From positions 1 to 47,739 of the IMG/VR virus record IMGVR_UViG_3300028854_000025: DNA of 47,739 nucleotides; one strand, written 5' to 3'. Positions within the stretch are counted from its first letter, which is position 1. The number at the start of each line of letters is the position of its first letter. Shown here in pieces: positions 24,400 to 33,371 of the stretch. The stretch comes from a virus. The position numbers were made by a program, and so were the translations under genes. The notes beneath the pieces were generated by a model. That model searched no databases. It was not told the DNA's origin and saw nothing but the letters and a program-made list of their open reading frames with translations.

Positions 24400-26423
24400 A
24401 TTTTTGCTAAGTTGCTAAACCCATTTTTCTTTTCAATACAAATACTGTTATCCACCTTACTTGTTATTGCTGCGCCTCTATGGGTAATAATATACGCATT
24501 TTCCTTAAACTGATCTACTCTATCTCGTAAAACCTCTAATACCAATTCAACTCCTCTATCATCCAATGAAGAGTCGAGAAGTTCATCGTAGAAAGTTGCG
24601 CTAAATGAAACATCGCCTTGCATCCTTCTAATATCCAAAAAAGAAAATAAACAAGCCAGATCAATCCTTTTTCTTTCACCACCAGAGAAATTAAAATATG
24701 ACTTTGGCTCCTGTCGCTCATCTATAATCTCCTCTTCGAAAAGTTCATTGAATCGACAAATACAGTTAGCTTCAAACTTCTGAAGATAATACGCCATCTT
24801 TTTGTTAAGGATTGTCAATATCTTCTTAATAATATATGACTTAACTCCTTCTTCCGACACTACAAACTTAATACAATCAAGGATATTCAATCTCTTATCC
24901 ATATCTACCAAATCCAACTTATAGTTCTCCAATAAAACCTCAGTATCCTTAACGGTCTTTTCTAATATTGCATTGGATTCTGCTTCGATCTTAATGATGT
25001 CTTTCTTATATGACTCAATTGTTTCAAGGGTATAGTCAATTTTACTGGTCAACTTATCATTCGAATTCGTTTTATTTGTAATATCCTGCAAAGCATCATC
25101 CAGTTTTTTTATCTTCGCTGCAATCTCTGTTTTCTTTTCATTTAGTGGAGCAAACTTTTTATTAACTTCCTTTTCCTGATCTTGAAACTCTAACAATTTT
25201 TTACCTAAATCCTTCTTAAGCTGTTCTCTACCTTCTGCATCATCGTTTTCATACGGTCTTTTACAAGTAGGGCAAGATGAACTCTTTTGACTCAAGGAAG
25301 ATATTTGAGAGGCTACCTGACGAGCCTCAGACTTAACATCCGACACTTCCTCAACAATTTTACGGTAATCAGCTTCAATCTGCTGAAGTTCTGTATTAAA
25401 ATCCTTCTTTTTGTTTTTGATAATTACATCAAATCCCACATCTACCTTGATAAATTGCTTTTTAAGAACCTCTACGCTTTCTTCTGCTGTTTTTATCTTA
25501 GTATTAACGTCAACAATACGCTTTTGTTTATTACTCTCAAACAAGTCCATTTGTTGTTTGTTTAGTTCATAAGATTGCTGTAGGGTATCTTTTTTAGTGT
25601 AAAGATTCTCATATTCTCTACGTAATTCATTATACTCATCCCTAGTAGACTTGAGCATCGCAGAAAATACTTCTAAATTAACAACATTTTCAATGAACTT
25701 TCTCTTATCGATTTTTTCTTGGGCTAGAAAAGGGGTAGTATCATTAATCGTCATGATGACAGAGTTTTTAAATACGGCACCAGAAGAGTTTACTAATTTT
25801 TGAATAAATGCACTCGTTGCATCAATAGTAGATTTTGTTTCGTCTACCCCATTCCTTTCCAAGATACATTTTGATGGGCTAAGTTTCCTTGTAATCTTAT
25901 ACTCGTCTTTGGCGGTTTCTGTCTCAATATCCATCCACAATATAACTTCACAATTTTTTTTATTTATAGAGTTAACTATGAAGTTATTCTTCAATTCTCT
26001 AATTGTTTTTCCAAATAAAGAGAAATATAAGGATTCTGCTATAGTAGAATTATGTGATATTATTCCATTTGCATAAAACTCTTTATACTTTCTAACCTGC
26101 AAATCATACATGTCCATATATGATTTTGTTACAACTACATCTGATACTATCTCAACCCCATCTACCGTATGTATGGTATCATTAGGATTAAAGTCTTTTA
26201 TCTTTTTCCACCCATCGTCGGATAGTAACATATGATTCTTAGACCCGTTTAATTGTCTTCCTTTTTCTGTCTGTATTTTTAATACTTGTTCGTTCCTCGC
26301 GGTAATACCTACCTCATCCACAGGCAAATACCCAAACCTAGAATTTACTAAAACTTTTCCCTTACATTCTGGAAATTCTTCATAAAAGTCATGTAGTCTT
26401 TTTATAGTTGTTGTATATTTCAT
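24396..26423 (-). CDS. gp46: recombination nuclease subunit gp46, C-terminal part with split intein IntC
   Basis: 675 residues. Residues 1-125 are an intein piece ending EFYANGIISHN. From Ser126 comes STIAESLYFSLFGK, completing Walker A of an SMC/Rad50-type ATPase. Then follow a long coiled coil with the zinc hook CPTC (SSCPTCKRPY), a second coil, the signature FNFSGGERKRIDLAC, Walker B region DELLDSSLDD and the H-loop YIITHRG. With 49 residues from the N-part the protein is 599 residues (T4 gp46: 560). gp46 with gp47 resects DNA ends for recombination and degrades host DNA. The ORF ends in an ATGA overlap with the thymidylate synthase remnant. Confidence 0.95.
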   Translation of the reverse strand: MKYTTTIKRLHDFYEEFPECKGKVLVNSRFGYLPVDEVGITARNEQVLKIQTEKGRQLNGSKNHMLLSDDGWKKIKDFNPNDTIHTVDGVEIVSDVVVTKSYMDMYDLQVRKYKEFYANGIISHNSTIAESLYFSLFGKTIRELKNNFIVNSINKKNCEVILWMDIETETAKDEYKITRKLSPSKCILERNGVDETKSTIDATSAFIQKLVNSSGAVFKNSVIMTINDTTPFLAQEKIDKRKFIENVVNLEVFSAMLKSTRDEYNELRREYENLYTKKDTLQQSYELNKQQMDLFESNKQKRIVDVNTKIKTAEESVEVLKKQFIKVDVGFDVIIKNKKKDFNTELQQIEADYRKIVEEVSDVKSEARQVASQISSLSQKSSSCPTCKRPYENDDAEGREQLKKDLGKKLLEFQDQEKEVNKKFAPLNEKKTEIAAKIKKLDDALQDITNKTNSNDKLTSKIDYTLETIESYKKDIIKIEAESNAILEKTVKDTEVLLENYKLDLVDMDKRLNILDCIKFVVSEEGVKSYIIKKILTILNKKMAYYLQKFEANCICRFNELFEEEIIDERQEPKSYFNFSGGERKRIDLACLFSFLDIRRMQGDVSFSATFYDELLDSSLDDRGVELVLEVLRDRVDQFKENAYIITHRGAAITSKVDNSICIEKKNGFSNLAKI
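26049..26423 (-). other. split intein C-fragment (gp46), 125 residues
   Basis: A long IntC holding nearly all splicing blocks: block B as SKNH (Ser for the usual Thr), DLQVRKYKEFYANG as block F, HN end, Ser+1. Same atypical split as the terminase intein. Confidence 0.9.
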
Positions 26424-26517
26424 GTAGTTCGTTTTTAATATTGTTAAGTTGGGTATAGTAATCTAAATGCGACCAAATAACAAAAACTTTATACCCCAAT
26501 TTTTTTGCCACGGGGAA
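26389..26517 (-). pseudogene. relic of homing endonuclease C-terminus in gp46 junction
   Basis: In the frame shifted from the gp46 N-part, 42 codons read FPVAKKLGYKVFVIWSHLDY then YTQLNNIKNELHEIYNNYKK TT and stop, overlapping the IntC start by 35 bp. The GYKVxVIW-x3-DYY pattern is typical for the C-terminal end of Vsr-like homing endonucleases. No catalytic core precedes it. It resembles the relic in the polymerase gene, which has VWEGDYI. Confidence 0.7.
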
Positions 26518-26755
26518 AATATTCAATATTTTTAAAATATTTTTCAAACTTTTCCTGCACCATTTTATCTTCAATACAAATATCGATATTAGTTAGTGGA
26601 TCAAGACACTTACCTGCTCCATTTTTTGCATCGGGTTTATCAAGATTCCTACCTACTATCAAATTAATTCCATCTTGGAAATCAATTATAACTGGTATGT
26701 CTCCAATAGAAAGGAAATTTCTAATAGACAGTCTTTTAAATGATACCCTACGCAT
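26489..26755 (-). CDS. gp46: recombination nuclease subunit gp46, N-terminal part with split intein IntN
   Basis: 88 residues. The first 49 read as the start of gp46 (FKRLSIRNFLSIGD, INLIVGRN) and end in NGAGK, the Walker A site. From Cys50 an intein N-piece begins, CLDPLTNIDICIEDKMVQEK. The last 12 residues (from about EYFPRG) come from reading into the endonuclease relic in the wrong frame. The fragment cannot hydrolyse ATP by itself. The C-part begins 65 bp downstream. A promoter-like sequence lies only 6 bp before the ATG. Confidence 0.93.
   Translation of the reverse strand: MRRVSFKRLSIRNFLSIGDIPVIIDFQDGINLIVGRNLDKPDAKNGAGKCLDPLTNIDICIEDKMVQEKFEKYFKNIEYFPRGKKIGV
26492..26608 (-). other. 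split intein N-fragment (gp46)
   Basis: Starts with Cys1 after NGAGK. About 28-30 residues look like genuine IntN, similar in length and spacing to the terminase IntN; the rest is relic sequence. Confidence 0.88.
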
Positions 26756-26761
26756 TTAACG

Positions 26762-26789
26762 AATATACACTATTTTTATTATTTTTCAA
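26762..26789 (-). promoter_or_regulatory. sigma70-type promoter for gp46
   Basis: TTGAAA, 16 bp, TATATT on the minus strand; the -10 ends 6 bp before the ATG, so the transcript would start at or next to it. Confidence 0.5.
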
Positions 26790-27318
26790 CCTGAATTACG
26801 AAAGAAGGACATCCATCTTTTGTGATTGCTGAAATCTTTTGTTGGTATACATAACAAAAATTATTGACTGCTGCATATACTTCTCCTCCCTGAATATAGT
26901 CATGCCCTGTCAAAAACTTACCATGCTTGACTTTTAAAAAAGATAGTTGTAAGTCATTTAACACTGCTTGATATGTATGATCTGCATCTACGTAAATAAG
27001 ATCAAACGAGTTATTTGGACACTTTAATAAAAATGTCTGAGTGTCGCTGCGAACTAACTTAACTTCGGGGGTTGGAGCATACTTTTCCTTCAGTCCATTG
27101 TAAACCACTTCCATATCATCAACGACTGTATGATTTTTACCGTCCTTATCACCCGAACCAAATTGACCTTTCCAGATATCTACTAAATATAACTCTTTGG
27201 GTTTAAGGGTGTTATATAATACTTCTGAGAATTCTCCTTTAAAAACTCCTAGTTCACCGACAACCATTTCTTTTGGGAAATGTGTCATTAATTCATTTCT
27301 TGTTTCTATAATTTTCAT
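26779..27318 (-). CDS. SAM-dependent methyltransferase (Methyltransf_24-like)
   Basis: 179 residues. The Rossmann-type SAM site is VVGELGVFKGEFSE at about 19-32, then LYLVDIWKG (acidic residue after strand 2) and FDLIYVDADHTYQAVLNDL with HTY, the mark of the small methyltransferases found in glycan clusters. GHDYI follows. It is the last gene of the glycosyltransferase block and overlaps its neighbour by 4 bp. It probably methylates a sugar or a capping hydroxyl of the glycan built by the block. Confidence 0.8.
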   Translation of the reverse strand: MKIIETRNELMTHFPKEMVVGELGVFKGEFSEVLYNTLKPKELYLVDIWKGQFGSGDKDGKNHTVVDDMEVVYNGLKEKYAPTPEVKLVRSDTQTFLLKCPNNSFDLIYVDADHTYQAVLNDLQLSFLKVKHGKFLTGHDYIQGGEVYAAVNNFCYVYQQKISAITKDGCPSFVIQVEK

Positions 27319-28388
27319 ATAATTTTTAATATCTCCTTACTTTTCTGTATCATGAAATCCACTTCATTTTTAACATGAAATTTCTTTGAATATTCAAAAC
27401 ATTTACGGTAGTCAAATTTTTTATTTATTACCTCAACCATTTCATCGATGTTATCTGTGCATACTCCAACGTTTTCATGGTTTACTAATTCTGGTATTGA
27501 ACCGTTCATAGTCCCTAAAACAGGTGTTCCTTTTGATATAGCCTCAATGTTGGTTCTACCAAAAGCTTCAGTGGTCTTACTAAGCGTTGCAAATAGTCTA
27601 GCTTTCTTGAAAGTGGTTCTATGAATTTCTCCCCTATCAAGCTTACCAAAAAATTGAAAGTTGGGTAATGATTCTTGAACTTTCCTTAACTGTGATGCTA
27701 CGTTATCATTACCCGTTCCAAACACCTTAAACGTTTTATTTGGTAAGCGTCTAGCAAGTTCAATTAGTGTTGTCAACCCTTTGGCATCCATCCCCCAATT
27801 GAGTCCTGCAACCCATAATACATAATCTTCTTTATCCTCGCAAAAATCGAATTCTTCATCCGTTAAGCTAGTGTAATTCCAAAAACTATGTTTTTTAACA
27901 CTATTGATGTATGGATTGGTATCAGCGTCTTTAAAAGTTAAATCATAAATGAACTTAGAGATGTATCTATAATAGATGTTGTCATCTGCAATAAACTTGT
28001 CATCTTCCCAACCTGCGCTGTCTTGCATTGTAGATATTACAGGAATTCCTATCCCCTTTAATGCCTTCGCAGACCAACAGCTTTGTGACCATATAATATC
28101 TGGTTTATTGGGGCTACTGTTGATTATATTCACCACTTCTTGCATAAAAGCAAAAGGCCGAACATTAGATTTAGACCCTTCTATGTAGTTTAATGGAACT
28201 ATTTGAAAATTATATTTCTTGCCTCGGTCATCCAAAATTTTAGGAACAAACACACAAAATTTCACATCATCTTTTGCGTATTCGTCTAATCCAATCGCAA
28301 AATTCTCTACACTGGATTCTATTCCACCATAATCCAATAAAGGAAACTGCTGCTTATAATCATTACCAATTAAACACACCTTAATCAT
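27315..28388 (-). CDS. glycosyltransferase family 4
   Basis: 357 residues, GT-B fold. The N-terminal domain has DYGGIESSVENFAIGL; the C-terminal domain has VLWVAGLNWGMDAKGL, FKVFGTGND and EAFGRTNIEAISKGTPVLGT, the E-x7-E donor-binding motif of GT4. It overlaps both neighbours by 4 bp, indicating one operon. Donor and acceptor cannot be read from the sequence. Confidence 0.88.
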   Translation of the reverse strand: MIKVCLIGNDYKQQFPLLDYGGIESSVENFAIGLDEYAKDDVKFCVFVPKILDDRGKKYNFQIVPLNYIEGSKSNVRPFAFMQEVVNIINSSPNKPDIIWSQSCWSAKALKGIGIPVISTMQDSAGWEDDKFIADDNIYYRYISKFIYDLTFKDADTNPYINSVKKHSFWNYTSLTDEEFDFCEDKEDYVLWVAGLNWGMDAKGLTTLIELARRLPNKTFKVFGTGNDNVASQLRKVQESLPNFQFFGKLDRGEIHRTTFKKARLFATLSKTTEAFGRTNIEAISKGTPVLGTMNGSIPELVNHENVGVCTDNIDEMVEVINKKFDYRKCFEYSKKFHVKNEVDFMIQKSKEILKII

Positions 28389-28990
28389 TTTCTTTTGAAA
28401 ACTAAATATCCGTTGTTTACGTTGAGATTATCCTCAATAACTTCATATTGAGGGTTGTTCAATACTTCAGTTCGAATCTTTGAGCATTTTAAGGCTTTCA
28501 CATCATCCAAAGCACAATATGTAAATCGATCCTTTAAGGCCAGCCATTCTATGTAGGTAGCATATTCTCCACCGTCAAGTATCAAAAAGTCGATTTTATC
28601 TGGAACTGTGTGTAGTAAATTAGGAACTCTTGACATCCAATCAATATCTTGCTTTAACCATTCGTTTTGTTGCCATGTTAACTGTTTCACATCAAACCAC
28701 GTAGTAATTAATTTCTCATCAACTAGCTTCCCAAATAAAAGTTGGAATCCTTCATGAACATTATCTTTATTATTTTTAATAGCCTGTTCATACATCTCAG
28801 GGGAGCATTCATAGGATTTTACAGTATATGACCCTCTTGGTTTATTCTTAACTCCCTCAAGAATACACCGTGTAGTCCCGCAACCATTCCATGTTCCAAC
28901 CTCCACTATGGAATTAACATCTGGTTTTGAACTGATGCTCACGATCAGTTTACCAAGTGGGTTGTATTCAAAGTTTATCTGTCCAGTCAT
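28385..28990 (-). CDS. SAM-methyltransferase-like protein
   Basis: 201 residues. VNSIVEVGTWNGCGTTRCIL matches motif I of class I methyltransferases (E-x-G-x-W-x-G), followed by an acidic strand end YECSPEMYE and FLILDGGEYATYIEWLALKD. It is the second methyltransferase-like gene of the block. It ends in a 4-bp overlap with the GT4 gene. The target is probably a sugar, though a protein acceptor cannot be excluded. Confidence 0.7.
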   Translation of the reverse strand: MTGQINFEYNPLGKLIVSISSKPDVNSIVEVGTWNGCGTTRCILEGVKNKPRGSYTVKSYECSPEMYEQAIKNNKDNVHEGFQLLFGKLVDEKLITTWFDVKQLTWQQNEWLKQDIDWMSRVPNLLHTVPDKIDFLILDGGEYATYIEWLALKDRFTYCALDDVKALKCSKIRTEVLNNPQYEVIEDNLNVNNGYLVFKRK

Positions 28991-28999
28991 AAAAAGTAA

Positions 29000-29800
29000 T
29001 TATACCCCTCGTCTTATCTTTTCAACCCAATAAGTTAAAGTAAGCGTTTCCACATTGCGAAAACATTGATTGTTTTTATACCTTTCTGCCCACTCCCTCA
29101 TTTCATCAACTGGTAAATTATTCCAATCGTCAACCTGAATAATGGGTAAATCCTTATAGGAGTCATACATAAAATGGCGATCTACTAGAGGAATGCTGCC
29201 GAAATATAAAGCTTCCCATGTCCTGTGGCAATCAATTCCGTTTCCTCTAGGGGATGCGATAAATAAATACTCTTTAACTTTATTAACATAATCTAAATAC
29301 GTGCTACAACAATCAACCACAGCACTTCCACCACGAAGCAACGCATCTCTAACCTTACCTCTGTTAAAATGCGTATCTCTAAAATTACAGTATACTTTAT
29401 TGATAACCTTATTTTTAATACTGAAATCGAAAGTGTTGTTTGATAGTGCATTAAAATCGGTATTGCTTCCTTTATACCGACCTATATGGTTTTCAACGCC
29501 AATAGGAATAGGAATTAAGTCGGGATGTTTAAAATCAACATTCTGTGCATACCATTTCTTAATACATTTAGGTTTTATGAAAAATGTTGATTCGTTGATA
29601 GCATGGTCTGCACAATGAGTTATCAAACTATAGCTCACATCATCAACGCTCAATATATGAAAAAGATTATTGATACATTCCGTCTTTGCCCAAATTACTG
29701 CACCATCTCTTAATTTTGAAACTTGAGTATAATCATCAACATCAATGATTACATCTGCCGCATCTTTCAGGGTTTCCCCGTTTATAAGTGATTCTATCAT
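29000..29800 (-). CDS. exostosin-like glycosyltransferase (GT47-like)
   Basis: 266 residues. The C-terminal half has YLFIASPRGNGIDCHRTWEA followed by LYFGSIPLVDR, the pattern of exostosin-type enzymes (SPRG-x-G-x-D-x-HR-x-WE-x-L-x-x-G-x-x-P). The N-terminal part is less clear. It overlaps the next gene by 4 bp. Role in glycan building inferred from the motif and block. Confidence 0.75.
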   Translation of the reverse strand: MIESLINGETLKDAADVIIDVDDYTQVSKLRDGAVIWAKTECINNLFHILSVDDVSYSLITHCADHAINESTFFIKPKCIKKWYAQNVDFKHPDLIPIPIGVENHIGRYKGSNTDFNALSNNTFDFSIKNKVINKVYCNFRDTHFNRGKVRDALLRGGSAVVDCCSTYLDYVNKVKEYLFIASPRGNGIDCHRTWEALYFGSIPLVDRHFMYDSYKDLPIIQVDDWNNLPVDEMREWAERYKNNQCFRNVETLTLTYWVEKIRRGV

Positions 29801-30501
29801 ATAATAACCCGCCAGTTCAATTTAGAGGACGAATAAAACAAAGGGTCTTTACGTATACCGTTACATAAAGCTACATGAAAGAATAGTCCATCCCTGTTTT
29901 CAAGCATTGAATCTATCATTAACTTAAAACTGCTGTCTATACAATGTATTTCTTTTGCGTTTTCTATTAGCATCAAATAGTCGAATATATTATCAGTTAA
30001 TCCAGCGATAGGAGAAACAACGTTATGTTTTGGATTGATAATATTTGTGCCATCTATCAATAATCCACGGTTTATGTCTTGATGAATAAAAATATACTCA
30101 CCTTTTGGTTTAAGTAGATTAAACAGCTTTTCCTCTCTGTTTGTATCTCTCTTAACATAAAAATCCGACCACCTCTTACTAAAAGATAGCCCCACCTGTT
30201 GATAAAAGGCTTCATCAAAAGCAGACCCTTTAACATTTTTAAATAGGTGGTGGTGCCCAATATAAAGCTTCTCGGTATCCGGTAGTCCATCCAACATTGA
30301 ATGTGCTAAACCATCTCCACCTAAAATATAATAAAGGTTTGGAATGTCTCTATACATAAACTTCACTGTCTCTATAAATTGTTTCTCACAAAATAGTATC
30401 ACATTGTCTTGCGGAAACTTTCTACAAACGTTCCTAACAATTGCATTACAAATAATCTGATCACCTAATCCTAAATGTGGATATATGTAAAAATTACTCA
30501 T
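29797..30501 (-). CDS. glycosyltransferase, GT9/heptosyltransferase-like
   Basis: I start it at ATG 30501 (234 residues, MSNFYIYPHLGLGDQIICNA) because this follows the upstream stop by 1 bp; a longer frame would overlap that gene by 140 bp. HLGLGDQIICNAIVRNVCR is the glycine-rich N-terminus typical of GT9-like GT-B enzymes, and HCIDSSFKLMIDSML resembles the C-terminal D-S-x2-x-H/K-x-A site. Substrate unknown. Confidence 0.7.
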   Translation of the reverse strand: MSNFYIYPHLGLGDQIICNAIVRNVCRKFPQDNVILFCEKQFIETVKFMYRDIPNLYYILGGDGLAHSMLDGLPDTEKLYIGHHHLFKNVKGSAFDEAFYQQVGLSFSKRWSDFYVKRDTNREEKLFNLLKPKGEYIFIHQDINRGLLIDGTNIINPKHNVVSPIAGLTDNIFDYLMLIENAKEIHCIDSSFKLMIDSMLENRDGLFFHVALCNGIRKDPLFYSSSKLNWRVII

Positions 30502-30502
30502 A

Positions 30503-31246
30503 TCAAAATACTCCCCTATGGTGTGCAAAAAGTTGTGGATATGGTCGTGAAATGTAATTACCCCATTCACTAGGTTCTGGAAGTAGTTGAATATCGTGCT
30601 TAACCGCCATAAGAGAAAGTATTGATTGATCGTGTCTGTGATCAATAAACTCTGGTAAATTAGGTAGGGTTATATTCGGCAAGTCTGTAATGATATTTTC
30701 ATTCTCACTATACTTTAGATACTCGTTTAAGAAATCCTTTACATAATTACATTTCTTATATATTTGGTATGATGCATCAATTTGTGGAGCATCATAATAT
30801 TTTTGTTCGTCACAACCCATTAAAACAAACGCATCTCTCTTTGTCCACTCTTTATTCCAATGTGTTCGTCTTTGATAATTACCATCTCTATTATCAAAAA
30901 ATAATATACTGTTCTGCTGGCACACATCAAATATGTAAGATAAATCGTTAATAACAGCATTTCCACTATCAACGTAAATAACACAATCATTCTCATTTAC
31001 TAGATTCATCGTCTGTATTAAAATCATCGCCTTCCACATCCAAAAACCTCCTCCCCTTGAAGAAATAGGATTATTCCCAAAATAGTTCTGATGTCTCAAC
31101 TTAAAATCAGCATCTAAATTGGATGGATTATAAGACACTACACCATCAACACCTTTTCCTTTAGCGGTTGAATTAAGAACATGTTGTGAACGATACCACT
31201 TGTCGTTATTGGCGTAGGAGATTAGATAAGTTTTATATTGTCGCAT
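30503..31246 (-). CDS. glycosyltransferase-like protein (GT-A)
   Basis: 247 residues. RGGGFWMWKAMILIQTM is followed by DCVIYVDSGNAV, a D-x-D/S-like metal site, and later EFIDHRHDQSILSLMAVKH, the H-D-Q motif found in several GT-A families acting on surface polysaccharides. It overlaps the downstream gene end to start and the upstream gene by 25 bp. The exact family is not certain. Confidence 0.7.
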   Translation of the reverse strand: MRQYKTYLISYANNDKWYRSQHVLNSTAKGKGVDGVVSYNPSNLDADFKLRHQNYFGNNPISSRGGGFWMWKAMILIQTMNLVNENDCVIYVDSGNAVINDLSYIFDVCQQNSILFFDNRDGNYQRRTHWNKEWTKRDAFVLMGCDEQKYYDAPQIDASYQIYKKCNYVKDFLNEYLKYSENENIITDLPNITLPNLPEFIDHRHDQSILSLMAVKHDIQLLPEPSEWGNYISRPYPQLFAHHRGVF

Positions 31247-31932
31247 AGTTTAACCTCCTTTAGTTTATCTGAAAAATTATTCATTCTTCTTTCTTGATAT
31301 ACTGCTAAATCATCTGTTTTTAACATATCATTCCTAATATATAAAGCATCGGGTTCCTCTTTAACTATAGAATACTGAACATGCTTGATAATAACCTCAT
31401 CAAAATACTTAGACTTGTTTAGTAACCCCGACACCGCAGTAAATTCTAGATCACAATAAAGAGATTTGTATGATGGATGATAAATGTAGTTGAATCTATC
31501 ATAATACGCTTTTCCCATTATAACAAGTGTATTCAAGTTTCCCTTCTGAAATCCGTCATTAAACCATAATACTCCATCGGTATCAGGGTAAAATTCGTTC
31601 ATCTTATCCTTGATTATTTTATCGTAACCCTCTTTAACGGGTTCCATATCATCAGAAGCAAGGAGTAGAACGTCAAATTGTAATCCTTCCATGTTGTTGT
31701 TAATTGCCTCTACCTTTGATTTGTTTTCACTGAAGAAATACCTTAAAAATGGGTATGAATCAAGTCTTGCAATAATTTCGGGGTTATTCATGGAAGCATC
31801 ATCTACGTCACATGAAATAATAAACTCAAAATTAACATCACGCAGCAAAGCATAATATTTTTCGAGCATCAAAAAGAACTTGTCTGGTCTACTCCTTGTC
31901 GGAAATTTGATAATTAGCTTTAAATCTTTCAT
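31222..31932 (-). CDS. glycosyltransferase family 2-like protein
   Basis: 236 residues. It starts LIIKFPTRSRPDKFFLMLEK, with the strand-loop of GT2 enzymes, then FIISCDVDDASM and VLLLASDDMEPVKEGYD, a plausible D-D metal site. It lies in the block with overlaps of 25 and 44 bp to neighbours. Confidence 0.65.
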   Translation of the reverse strand: MKDLKLIIKFPTRSRPDKFFLMLEKYYALLRDVNFEFIISCDVDDASMNNPEIIARLDSYPFLRYFFSENKSKVEAINNNMEGLQFDVLLLASDDMEPVKEGYDKIIKDKMNEFYPDTDGVLWFNDGFQKGNLNTLVIMGKAYYDRFNYIYHPSYKSLYCDLEFTAVSGLLNKSKYFDEVIIKHVQYSIVKEEPDALYIRNDMLKTDDLAVYQERRMNNFSDKLKEVKLCDNIKLI

Positions 31933-32665
31933 AACCTTCTGGCCCGTCTTTTCTATTTTGTGTATTATGACTATCTAACGCTGCATGGACAAAACAGCAA
32001 GGGTTAATAAAGCCAAATTCTACATTTTTTATGAAACAATACACGGATAAATACCTTTCCAGAAAATGTCCAGCCATTCGATCAACATTCAAATAGTTTA
32101 AAAGATTAATCGTCATTGGGCATTCAAAAAATTTATGTAAGGCATCTTTTTTAAATATAGCGTTATTACTAACTATCCATTTTTCATTATTAGGCTTAAT
32201 CTCTCTATATCCATTTGCTTTTAGAAAATCTATCAACCCCTTAGAGAATATTGAATTATCTAAGAAGCTGTTCGATATTGGTAAATTAAACATACCATAC
32301 ACTTCTTTGTCTTCGATGAATACATTCTTCAACATTACATTAAAATCTTCAACGTTTATTAAATCAGTATCATACTCTAAGAAGCATACATACTCAATAT
32401 CGTCAGGAATTAATTTATTGGCAACTGTAGCAAACCATCCTGTATATGCCAAAAAGTTTTTATAATACTCAGCATTATTACGCAATAGATTACACTGAAT
32501 CACTAAATCACTATTATAGCAACTTTTATGATTTCCAACTAAAAGGTATTTATAACGAGTAAAATTTGAATATTTCTTCTCTCGCTCAAACGCTTCGATT
32601 ATAGCAGGATCATGAACTGTTATAAGAAACAGAATCCTCTCATTATATGGCTTTGATTGTAGCAT
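31889..32665 (-). CDS. glycosyltransferase-like protein
   Basis: 258 residues. ILFLITVHDPAIIEAFER, then YVCFLEYDTDLINVEDF (an acidic D-T-D metal site as in GT-A) and NEKWIVSNNAIFKKDALHKF. This is an unclassified GT-A-like protein. Its ATG lies 23 bp inside the preceding gene, so the two are translationally coupled. Confidence 0.6.
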   Translation of the reverse strand: MLQSKPYNERILFLITVHDPAIIEAFEREKKYSNFTRYKYLLVGNHKSCYNSDLVIQCNLLRNNAEYYKNFLAYTGWFATVANKLIPDDIEYVCFLEYDTDLINVEDFNVMLKNVFIEDKEVYGMFNLPISNSFLDNSIFSKGLIDFLKANGYREIKPNNEKWIVSNNAIFKKDALHKFFECPMTINLLNYLNVDRMAGHFLERYLSVYCFIKNVEFGFINPCCFVHAALDSHNTQNRKDGPEGYERFKANYQISDKE

Positions 32666-33371
32666 CTTTATATTTAGGTATTTGGACTTGGTAAAAACGT
32701 TCGATCATTTTACCGTGTTTGTAAAGATTAATGTCATTATGAGTATCTTCTGGATTGATATCAATGTCTCCATTCGTTTCACCATACTTCAAGGTTCTCC
32801 ACGACATTCCTTCATAATGTAGATAATAGTTATCTTGTAATCTAACGTCACCAATCTTTAACCCAACCTTTTTAATATCTTCGAAAAAGGTTGCACCCAC
32901 ATCATATATCCTTCCAGTCTTATTAGCTTGTCGATCCCTGTCATAAAATCTAATACCAAATTGCTTTATCTGCTTAACGTTGATGAAGCAATGCCAAGGG
33001 TGAACTCTATAATGTAAGGACTTTCCTCCACGATCACCACATACTTCACCTAAAAGGGATATGTCAGCGTCTTTGAACTGTTTAAAAATGTCCTCATGAT
33101 TCTTTAAGAATATAACGTCAGTGTCAACCAACAATGCGTAATCCGTCTTACAAGTATCCAATAAAATATCAACAGATGGACTATGCAATCCTCCAACGTT
33201 TCTTATTGTTGGAACCTTATTTTCTTCAAGCAATTTCTGAGTATCATCATTTGTTGAGTTGTCGCATATCCACACCTTAGTCTCATCATGAAGGCTGAAG
33301 AAAGACCTCAACATCGTGAGAGTTACATCAGGGGTATTATACGAGCATGATATTAGTGTTAAGTTATCCAT
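32643..33371 (-). CDS. glycosyltransferase family 2
   Basis: 242 residues. LISCSYNTPDVTLTMLRSFF and WICDNSTNDDT give the nucleotide-binding half, DYALLVDTDVIFLKNHED the DxD metal site, and HPWHCFINVKQI the acceptor side. Family length and motif order are typical of GT2. It starts in a 1-bp stop/start overlap with the upstream gene. Confidence 0.8.
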   Translation of the reverse strand: MDNLTLISCSYNTPDVTLTMLRSFFSLHDETKVWICDNSTNDDTQKLLEENKVPTIRNVGGLHSPSVDILLDTCKTDYALLVDTDVIFLKNHEDIFKQFKDADISLLGEVCGDRGGKSLHYRVHPWHCFINVKQIKQFGIRFYDRDRQANKTGRIYDVGATFFEDIKKVGLKIGDVRLQDNYYLHYEGMSWRTLKYGETNGDIDINPEDTHNDINLYKHGKMIERFYQVQIPKYKDATIKAI

